Below, one piece after another: positions 56,332-64,000 of a stretch of DNA of 64,000 bases. This DNA is from Chondrilla cf. caribensis (Eukaryota > Porifera > Demospongiae > Chondrillida > Chondrillidae). A model generated the notes under the pieces. It was given only the letters and a program-made list of their open reading frames with translations. It was not told the DNA's origin and made no database searches. The translations under genes and the position numbers were made by a program. Location: NCBI GenBank assembly GCA_964020155.1, contig OZ026546.1:5886400-5950399 (forward strand). The letters run 5' to 3'. Each line of letters starts with the position of its first letter. Position 1 is the first letter of the stretch.

Positions 56332-57450
56332 TTAGTTGAACTTCATCTTCATTTCAACCACCTTGAAGGAGTAGTACCCTCCACCAGGTTTGGCGTTAAC
56401 CCATGTAACCCCTCTTGCATTTTTAACTCCTCCAGTCAAGTATTCACCATTGAGATTAACATTGTGGCAGTTCTTGAACCACCAACCCCCTTTGTATGAG
56501 GCTGCACAATTGCTCCCACGGCTGCTGTCATGATCTTGGTCGTAGGTAGTGAACATCTGTCCACTGTGGTAGGTGAGCTGATCCCCAGCATTCCCACTGT
56601 ATCCCGACACATCCATTCTATAGTTAGTACTACTGTCTCCAACTACAAACCGGGAGTATTCGGCATAGTAAGAGTTACCTTCCCAGTCTCCTAACTCCAC
56701 TCTCAGTTTGGTTCCAGGATAGCTGCTTGTCATGCAGTGGATGTTGTCCAGTCCCATCCAGTATTCTCCTCGGGGGCTTCCAAATCCATTGACATAACTG
56801 TTCCAATTTCGATAGAATTCAACTGCTCCATTGAATCTTCTCTGGAAGACAGTCCAGTTTCCTCTCATGTCACAATAAGCAGTGAAGGGTCCACACCCAC
56901 AGTCCATGGTGTAATTCCCAGAACGTGAGCATACTTCCTGGTGTACTTGTTCACATCCACAGGGGAGGGTTGGGCAGGTATCATGACCTTTAGCATAGCC
57001 TACAAGGTGTATAGTGAATGTTAAAAGATTGCCATCAGCTACTGGTAGTAGGACTTGGTGTTCAATGCCAATATGTCAGTAAGAAGGGAGATCAATCTTC
57101 AGGAAATAGTGAATCACTTTTGTTTATGGTGCAGTCTATAAGACATTGTACAGCACTTGTTTGTCTCCAGAACCAATTGTCATAAGGTTGCTGTGAATGG
57201 CATGTGCATGTGCATAGGTATACATCAGGCCAAATGTACAGTATATTTAGTTCTTCAAAATGTTGGAGTATGCGTACATATATCCCTAATATACAGGATG
57301 TACATGTGTATGTGTATTGCTTGTTATAAAAGAGGCACATCACATGTCCTTCACCCACTGTACACACAGTCCTGGCACACTATTGTACTTACATTCTTGA
57401 AATACTGCCACTGGCATTATCCCAAGGAAAATAGTGACCTTAGAGAACAT
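56332..57450 (-). CDS. U26: secreted fibrinogen-related domain protein, two exons
   Basis: Exons: 57450..57393 and 56999..56332, 241 aa, intron 393 bp. The signal peptide reads MFSKVTIFLGIMPVAVFQE, with a Pro in the hydrophobic core end. Stem: [34 protein letters not shown]. FRe[38 protein letters not shown] (loses the NVS sequon). Patch: DHDSSRGSNCAASYKGGWWF, KNCHNVNLNGEYLTGG, VKNARGVTWVNAK. The intron is nearly the same as that of U25. Confidence 0.84.
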
Positions 57451-57537
57451 TGTTCTTTCTCTTGTTCTTCTCTGAACTTCCTCTCTTCCTGTCAGTATAC
57501 CTCTAGTGATAGCTGATTCTGCTCATTCACCCATCTT

Positions 57538-57683
57538 CTTATATAGTCGTAGTTGAGGATGAGGATGACGTGTGTTGAGTTGTCATGGTGATTTAGCAAT
57601 ACCATGGTAACTTGACTTAAAATCTCCTTATATAGTCTTTGTTCAGGATGAGAATGACGTATGTATCTGTTGTCATGGCAATG
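57538..57683 (-). promoter_or_regulatory. U26 double promoter
   Basis: Two TATATAAG boxes, at 57538-57546 and 57627-57635, each preceded (minus strand) by a CRE-like motif (CACGTCATC; ATACGTCATT) and X-box-like sites (TTACCATGGTATTG; ATTGCCATGACAAC). It looks like a partial tandem duplication of the promoter. Confidence 0.55.
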
Positions 57684-58619
57684 TAACTGAAAATGTGGAG
57701 CATTAGGATTGTTGATATTGCAGTCTTTATCTCGTTGTTGTTCTTGTCTTCTAAAACAACAACTAATGTATAGCACAGTGACCCTGCCCCACTCTATTCT
57801 ACATGCACGTACATACGTATGTCATTGTCTTGTTTTGCTCAAATGGGAAGTCATGGCATATAACACATGACGACACCTGCTAAGCACTGTAGAGTCAGTA
57901 TCCTATACCAGTCAGGCAACCTATGTCAGTCTCGAAGTTGTAATGTCATGTTAATTGGTATTGCTTTCACCTTCTGTGGGGAACAGATCACTCACGACAT
58001 AGACACCATTCAGGTGTCTTCACTGTCATTGAAAGACGTAACAATTGCAAAATCGGAACTTACAATCAGTGAACAGGAACCACCCAAACCTTGTGATATG
58101 TGAATGAGTTCTTTGGGCACAGTAATAATGATAATATAGTAGTAATACAGTATGCACTCTGGTGAGCTGTTAGCAATCACTTGTTGTATTAATGTTCTTG
58201 TGTTAATACTGTTTTGACCATTATCCAGTGATTTTGCATATCACATCATCCTCCACCTCACAATGATCTGTACAATATTGTGTGAACGTAGATGTAATAA
58301 TTGCAATTCATGCAGAATATACCCTTATGTGCTGGTGTTTTCTCGACTATTTGTTGATTGTTCTTGTGATCGCAATGTAATTATCTGCTTCAAAGGCATT
58401 ATGAAATTTGCCGAAATTGATAATTGAAGTTGTCTAAAGCAATGAATAATGTTATTACTTTCACACATTGCATACATGTTGGGATATATAATAATATGAG
58501 TATAAAATGTGATTTGTATATTATGTGTATGTGCTCTATGTGTCGATGCAAGTATGCACACGTACACACATGCAGGAATACACACACAAAGTGGTTAGCA
58601 CAATTCTCCAGATTCGCAG
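57684..58619. other. Spacer U26-U27, partly unique
   Basis: 57780-58330 has no counterpart in the rest of the window. A plus-strand ORF at 57867-58103 (78 codons) has no recognised motif and no visible splice or promoter support. 58380-58619 is a divergent 3' flank of U27. Confidence 0.4.
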
Positions 58620-58925
58620 CTAGACGTTAAACTTCAGCTTCGTTTCAACTACTTTGAACGTGTAGTATCGCACTCCTCCGGGTTTGGCGTTGTTCCATGA
58701 GATTCTGTTTGGTTTATTGCTTCCTGCAGCCAGGTACTCACCGTTAAGATTAGCTGTATGGCAGCTTTTGTACCACCAAGCTCCTTTGTGGCTACTTGCA
58801 CAGTTACCACCATGCTCATCATGATCTTCATCAAAGGTACTGAACATTGCTCCACTGTGGTAGGTCATTTGGTCTCCAACATTCCCACTGTATCCCGACA
58901 CATTCATTCTATGGTTAGTACTATA
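58620..58925 (-). pseudogene. U27: divergent C-terminal FReD fragment fused to a promoter
   Basis: A C-terminal third of the U12-like lineage (FDEDHDEHGGNCASSHKGAW, KSCHTANLNGEYLAAGSN, ISWNNAKPGG, KLKFNV) stops at GTTAGTACTATA and continues straight into upstream sequence (TAGTCGTAGTTGAG), that is, from the TATA region of a promoter. Exon 1, intron and the N-terminal two thirds are missing. An ORF runs on into the promoter part, but has no signal peptide. Note DEDHDE where others have DQDHDS. Confidence 0.8.
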
Positions 58926-59526
58926 TAGTCGTAGTTGAGAATGAGAATAACGTAGAATTGCCATGGTGACATAACAGCATAAACTGAAAGTGGAATATGC
59001 CAGGGTTCATGTTATTCCAGTGGTTGGTTAGTGGTTGTGTGTTGTAGAACAACAATTCATCACAAGGATTTAATTGCTTCTGTATTGTAAAGATCTTCCT
59101 TGTGTGGTGCATATACGTATATAGATAATATATGTGGGTTGTCTTGCATGTATGCAATAATTATTGTTTGTAGCAGCTGGCACTTGTCCAACACTATTAT
59201 ATTCCTGCGTAGCAATTCCATGGTACGTGGCCATACTGGAAGGTATTTTATGCTCTGTATAACTAATATAGTGAAAGAACACTATTATACATTATTCAGT
59301 CATTTGTAATAGATCATTGAAACTGCCTAATCAATGATTAACAATAATGTAATCAGATCCACATACATTGATGTACGTATGCACAATATCATTATAGTGT
59401 CACTAAGAATCAAAGTGTAATGTACATATGTGTATGTACTGTATGTGTAGATGCAAGTATGTATGTACATGTAGTGCACACAGGACTACAGAGTTGTTAG
59501 CACAATTCTCCAAATGATGTGCTCAT
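58926..59526. other. Spacer U27-U28
   Basis: Truncated promoter (one site, ATTGCCATGGTGAC, at 58957-58970), distal upstream block, then the 3' flank of U28. No gene seen. Confidence 0.45.
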
Positions 59527-60732
59527 CTAGTTAAATTTCAGCTTCATTTCAACAGACTTGAATGAGTAGTACCCTTCACCAGGTATGGCATTGTACCATG
59601 AGAGTCCTTTTGGATCATTCACTCCTCCAGCCAAATATTCGCCATTAATATTGACATTAAAGCAGCTCCTGTACCACCAACCACCTCTGTATGGAATGGC
59701 ACAGTTACCATCACCTCTGTCATGATCTTGGTCGTAGGTAGAGAACATCTGTCCACTGTGGTAGGTGAGCTGATCCCCGGCATTCGCGCTGTATCCCGAC
59801 ACGTCCATTCTATAGTTAGTACTACTGTCTCCAACTACAAACTGGGAGTATTCAGCATAGTAAGAGTTCCCTTCCCAGTCTCCTAACTCCACCCTGAGCT
59901 TGGTTCCAGGAATACTGTTTGTCATGCAGTGGATGTTGTCCAGTCCCATCCAGTATTCTCCATTGGGCTTTCCAAATCCATTGACATAATTATTCCAATT
60001 TCGATAGAATCCAACTGCTCCATAGAATCTTCTCTGGAAGACGGTCCAGTTTCCTCTCATGTCACAATAAGTAGTGAAGGATCCACACCCACAGTCCATG
60101 GTGTAGACTCCAGAGTTGGAGCATATGTGTTCATAAATCTGTTCACATCCACAAGGTGGTGATGTTTGTTGACATGTGTCATGATCGTGACCTTTAGCAC
60201 TACCTGTACAAATGATGGGGGTTGTAATGCTCCCATCTGAGCCCCTTTGCATGAACAGTGACACAAACTGTCCCTACCACTGTGTACAGAGCACAGGTGT
60301 ATGTATGTAGATATACACCAGGCCTAGGCCAAGTGAACAAATGCAGTACATATGTTTCATTTCATATTCTACAGAATATACTGTTCATTTCTGTGTGTGT
60401 AGTGTTTGTTGTGACTCAACCACATGCATACCACATGCATGCCACATGTCTGTTGTCCACTGTTTACACAGTCCATGTATCAAATTACTTACATTCTTGG
60501 CCTAGACCACTTATGCAGTACAATATAATTCATTTCTTATTCTACAATATGCACGTTAGAATATACTGTTGATGCCTGTGTATGTGTAGTGTTTGTTGTG
60601 AATCAACCACACACCACATGTCCTTTACCCATTGTACACACAGTCCTGGTACACCATTGTACCAGGTTACTTACATTCTTGAAATGCTGCCACTGATATT
60701 ATCCCAAGGAAAATAGTGACGCTAGAGCACAT
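59527..60732 (-). CDS. U28: secreted fibrinogen-related domain protein, two exons
   Basis: Exons: 60732..60675 and 60203..59527, 244 aa, intron 471 bp. The signal peptide has an unusual start, MCSSVTIFLGIISVAAFQE. Stem: CSAKGHDHDTCQQTSPPCGCEQIYEHIC. FReD: CGCGSFTTYCDM, RRFYGAVGFY (loses the usual Asn), GYSANAGDQLTYH. Patch: DHDRGDGNCAIPYRGGWW, RSCFNVNINGEYLAGG (CF for CH). A second donor-like remnant of exon 1 (ACTTACATTCTTGG, 60487-60500) lies inside the intron: the scar of an internal duplication. Confidence 0.83.
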
Positions 60733-60821
60733 TGTTCTTTCTCTTGTTCTTCTCTGAACTTCCTCTCTTCCTGTTAGTATATTCTTCTAGTGACAGCTGT
60801 TTCTGCTAATTCACCCATCTC

Positions 60822-60894
60822 CTTATATAGTCGTAGTTGAGACTGAGAATGACCTATGTTGAGTTACTATGGTAATTTCACATGTCATGGTGAC
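60822..60894 (-). promoter_or_regulatory. U28 promoter
   Basis: TATATAAGG; TGACCTATG; GTTACTATGGTAAT; CATGTCATGGTGAC. The X-box-like motifs are weaker than average. Confidence 0.5.
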
Positions 60895-61774
60895 ATAACA
60901 GTATAAACTGAGAGTGGAATACGTCAGGATTCATGTTATTCCAGTGGTTAGTTAGTGGTTGTGTGTTGTAGAACAACAACTCACCTCAAGGATCTGTGTC
61001 TGTATGTGTGAAGGTCCTCCTTGTATGGTTATATGGGTTCCCCCATTGTGTAAATGCAGTAACAATTGTTCATACTACAGCTAGTATGTGTCCCAAACTG
61101 TCATGTTGCATGGTACGTGTGATGGTCACATTGGAAGCCATTTTTTGTTCTATTTACAGAATATGCATAGGAAAGTTACACAGTCAACAGCCATTCTGTG
61201 TAATAGTTTAAATTATCTCAAAGGAATGAATATTATTATCACTCTCGCCCTCTACATACGTACATATTGGGATATATTACATGTCACTGAGTATCATGCA
61301 GGATGTGATGTGCCTATATATGTGCTCTATTTTAAATACTGTGACTTAAGAATGAGAATATGAATTAAGCCACTGCTTGTACTATTCAATGAAACTATCT
61401 CAAAGCTTTCATGTGATACCAAAGATGTAATTCCTGTCAGATGTGCAAAACTGACCCTTTTCATATAGAGGGTCACATATGATCTCTTATTGATTGCTGT
61501 TATGATTACAAAATGTTATTTAGTAAATTCAATTGTATTATTTGATTGTATAATATTGTTCTTGAGAGTGATAATTGGTGATTAATGTGGAATTAATGAA
61601 TGATGTTATTACTTTCACACACTGCACACATGTAGAGGTATATAATGTGTTATGAGTATCAAAGTATAATGTGCAAATGTGTATGTATTGTACGTGTAGA
61701 TGCAAGCGTGTGCATGCAGCACATGTGGAAATACACTCAGTGTGATTAGCACATATTTCCAAACACGTGCTCTT
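60895..61774. other. Spacer U28-U29
   Basis: Distal upstream block to about 61290, then the 3' flank of U29, similar to those of U3, U4, U19 and U24. No gene seen. Confidence 0.45.
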
Positions 61775-62791
61775 CTAGTTGAACTTCATCTTCATTTCAG
61801 CCGTCTTGAAGGAGTACCACCCTCCACCAGGTTTGGCGTTAACCCATGTAACCCCTTTTGGATCCTTAACTCCTCCAGTCAAGTAGTCACCGTTGAGATT
61901 AGATTGGTGGCAGTTCTTGAACCACCAACCCCCTTTGTATTCGACTGCACAATTCCTACTCCATCTGTCATGATCTTGGTCGTAGGTAGTGAACATCTGT
62001 CCACTGTGGTAGGAGAGCTTATCCCCGGCATTCCCGCTGTATCCCGACACGTTCATTCTATAGTTAGTACTACTGTCTCCAACTACGAACTGGGAGTATT
62101 CGGCATAGTAAGAGTTCCCTTCCCAGTCTCCTAACTCCACTCTCAGTTTGGTTCCAGGATAAGTGTTTGTCATGCAGTAGACATTGTCCAGTCCCATCCA
62201 GTATTCTCCATTGGGCTTTCCAAATCCATTGACGTATTCAGTCCAATTTCGATGGAATCCAACTGCCCCATTGAATCTTCTCTGGAAGACGGTCCAGTTT
62301 CCTGTCATGTCACAATAAGCAGTGAAGGGTCCACACCCACAGTCCATGGTGTAGACTCCAGAGTAGGAACACACTTGTTCATAAACCTGTTCACATCCAC
62401 AAGGTTGTTGACACATGTCAGGGTCATGACCTTTAGCATTACCTGTACAAATGATGGGGGTTGTAATGTTAGCATTTGAGTCATTTTTAGCGTGAACAGT
62501 GACACTATCTGTCTCTGTCACTGTGGACAGAGTACAGGAGTATGCACATTGATATACACCAGGCCTATGCCACATGTGTAGTACAGTGTAATCCATTTCA
62601 TATTCTACATTGTGTATATTAGAATATACTGTTCATGCATGTGTGTGTAGTGTTTATTGTGAATCAACCACACACCAAATGTACGTACATCATCCACTTT
62701 GCACACAGTCCTGGTACACATTAAGTTACTTACATTCTTGAAATGCTGCCACTGATATTATCCCAAGGAAAATAGTGACCTTAGAAAACAT
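61775..62791 (-). CDS. U29: secreted fibrinogen-related domain protein, two exons
   Basis: Exons: 62791..62734 and 62442..61775, 241 aa, intron 291 bp; the 5'-most unit of the array in transcription order. Stem: CNAKGHDPDMCQQPCGCEQVYEQVC, closest to U1 at the other end of the window. FRe[26 protein letters not shown]; patch DHDRWSRNCAVEYKGGWWF, KNCHQSNLNGDYLTGG; ending WYSFKTAEMKMKFN. The frame stays open upstream through the acceptor to 62596, read as intron. Confidence 0.85.
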
Positions 62792-62876
62792 TGTTCTTTC
62801 TCTTGTTCTTCTCTGAACTTTCTCTCTCAGTCAGTACACCTCTAGTTATAGCTGATTCTGCTAATTCACCCATCTC

Positions 62877-62950
62877 CTTATATAACTGTAATTGGGGATG
62901 AGGATGACGTATGTTGAGTTGTCATGGCAATTTTATGTTCCCAAGGTGAC
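62877..62950 (-). promoter_or_regulatory. U29 promoter
   Basis: TTATATAAGG; TGACGTATG; GTTGTCATGGCAAT; distal GTTCCCAAGGTGAC. Confidence 0.55.
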
Positions 62951-63400
62951 TTAACACGTAAAGTTAAATAGCCCTCAATTGACGTCCATTAAGTTGTCAT
63001 ATCATGTTACCATGGCAATGTAGTAGCATACAAACTAGCAGTGTGGCACTGTCGTGGTGTGTGTTGTGCCAGTAATCATTTATTGATAGCATGTAGCAGA
63101 ACCTGTTCTGTCTCACCACAAGGAACCTTGTCTGTAGTGTCTTCTTGTTGTACTTGTGGCAATTGTCCTCCTAGTGTGTATATGTACTTCAACATGTGTG
63201 TAGTATGAACTTCCTAGTGTGGAAGTTGCATTTAGATCAACATTTTAATGCATAGAGTAACATAGAGCAGGCAATTCAACTAGTAGTTGTAACAGACCTG
63301 AAGGACTATCATTACCATTCGTGTTGTCTCCACTCAGCCCATTGCCCTGTACACGAATGTTCATTAATGTTGTTCTTGTACTCTCTCTTCCATCATTTAG
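62951..63400. other. Array edge
   Basis: The last array-type sequence (GTAGCAGAACCTGTTCTGTC, AAGGAACCTTGTCTGTAG) ends at about 63240. Unique sequence follows up to a pyrimidine-rich acceptor (CTCTCTCTTCCATCATTTAG). Confidence 0.45.
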
Positions 63401-63478
63401 TGTTCAACTCTCTATACCAAGCTCTCCACTGGTCAGTGTTCCCTGGACACAGATGGGGATGGTATACCAAATCACAGG
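63401..63478 (+). CDS. Candidate internal exon with thrombospondin type-3-like repeat
   Basis: A 78-nt segment lies between a good acceptor (pyrimidine tract, CATTTAG) and a strong donor (GTGAGT). In phase 0 it reads 26 residues including QCSLDTDGDGIPNHR. The DTDGDGIPN core is the calcium-binding signature of thrombospondin type-3 repeats (related to EF-hand loops). Opposite strand to the FReD array. No further exon could be tied to it in the remaining 520 bp, so the gene, if real, extends beyond the window or has long introns. Confidence 0.4.
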
Positions 63479-63603
63479 GTGAGTGCCGTCTGGGTAAAAT
63501 TGTGGCAGAATTTGTGACCATGCTTCGATCACAGTCATTGTTGTCATGCAAATATTTCAGTGATAGGACTACTCTGTATATATCTACTCACTATATGTAG
63601 CAT

Positions 63604-63803
63604 GATCTCCCTCTCTCTTTCCCTCTCCCTCCCTCCCTCTCTCTCTCCCTCCTCATCCCTCTCCCTCCCTCTCCCTCTCTCTGTCCCTCTCTATCCCTCT
63701 ACCTCCCTCTCTCTCTCCCTCCCTATCCCTCTCCCTCCCTCTCCCTCTCTCTCTCCCTCCCTATCCCTCTCCCTCCCCTCTCTCCCTCTCTCCCTCTCTC
63801 TTC
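63604..63803 (+). repeat. Polypyrimidine (CCCTCTCT)n low-complexity tract
   Basis: About 200 bp made only of C and T on the plus strand, apart from rare A and G, with irregular CCCTCTCCCT and CTCTCTCC units. The serine/leucine/proline-rich ORF across it is a composition artefact. Confidence 0.9.
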
Positions 63804-64000
63804 CCCTTACATATATCAACCACATATATGTAGGATGATTGTGAGTTCTGTTGCTCAGAAGAAAGCCTTCATGGTTTCAAGTGGCCAAGAACTTCTCACG
63901 GTCTCCAGGCAACCCACCTCTGTTCCAGCCTCCACTCTGCTTTCACTGATCAATCTACAATAACCAGACAGTGCACCACTAGGGGCAGGTGGGGAGATGT
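63804..64000. other. Unassigned sequence at window end
   Basis: Not array-type. It starts with a short imperfect palindrome (ACATATAT ... ATATATGT). No gene or element could be assigned. Confidence 0.3.

Noticed and set aside
1640..61000. ACTCACCTCAAGG at the distal upstream block as a splice donor of a 5' non-coding exon
   Set aside because: On the minus strand it reads CTTGAG/GTGAGT, a good donor, but several units have CTGACC or TTCATCCC instead, and no partner acceptor is clear.
5423..61762. 3'-flank ORFs rich in Tyr, His, Cys and Thr (e.g. STCVQCVKVITSFINS)
   Set aside because: They come from TATG/CACA-rich repeated flanks; similarity between copies follows from the DNA duplication, and lengths are limited by chance stops.
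816..62479. Recurring plus-strand ORFs of 60-105 codons ([11 protein letters not shown]... family) in almost every unit
   Set aside because: They lie antisense to the conserved FReD exon and are open only because that exon is conserved; no start context, splice sites or domain support them.
63560..63838. 92-codon Ser/Leu/Pro ORF
   Set aside because: Produced by the polypyrimidine tract.
1..64000. tRNA, rRNA, CRISPR arrays, retroviral or bacterial genes
   Set aside because: None seen by reading both strands; the repeats are gene units, spacers and transposon-like elements, not spacer-repeat arrays.

Overview
The window is a eukaryotic, almost certainly invertebrate metazoan, multigene array. 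It is AT-rich, has small spliceosomal introns, and is full of short non-autonomous transposon-like insertions. Compact gene spacing, short introns and ACGTAC/TATG-rich spacers would suit an early-branching animal such as a demosponge. That assignment is an inference; no marker gene settles it.

Nearly everything belongs to one family. Twenty-nine head-to-tail units (called U1 to U29 here, by coordinate), all transcribed on the minus strand, encode small secreted fibrinogen-related-domain (FReD) proteins of about 241-245 residues. Each complete unit has, in transcription order: a distal upstream block; a promoter with two RFX-type X-box-like motifs, a CRE-like TGACGTA motif and a TATATAAGG box; a 58-nt coding part of exon 1 (signal peptide MFSKVTIFLGIISVAAFQE); one phase-1 intron of 285-964 bp that splits a cysteine codon; and exon 2 (about 665-680 nt) with a short Cys-rich stem and the whole FReD. 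Nineteen units look intact: U1-U6, U8, U9, U12, U15, U17, U19-U21, U23, U25, U26, U28, U29. Ten are broken by frameshift, nonsense, truncation or loss of the start: U7, U10, U11, U13, U14, U16, U18, U22, U24, U27. Three promoter remnants have no gene behind them.

Layout: 0-7 kb, U1-U3; about 7.7-16.5 kb, U4-U7, a block repeated with U19-U22 at about 41.8-51.2 kb; 17-28 kb, U8-U13, with the most decayed unit (U11) at 24.4 kb; 28.9-33 kb, a zone of inserted elements around the dead U14; 33-41 kb, U15-U18; 51-63 kb, U23-U29, with more truncated copies. After 63.3 kb the array ends: there is a plus-strand candidate exon with a thrombospondin type-3-like calcium-binding repeat, a 200-bp polypyrimidine tract and unassigned sequence.

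The predicted proteins share a nearly constant N-terminal and central FReD and differ mostly in a short stretch next to the predicted calcium and ligand pocket. The simplest reading is a family of soluble lectin-like recognition proteins under a common promoter design, diversified by tandem duplication, segment exchange and pseudogenisation. Ligands and function are not shown by the sequence. Single-base lesions could be assembly errors.
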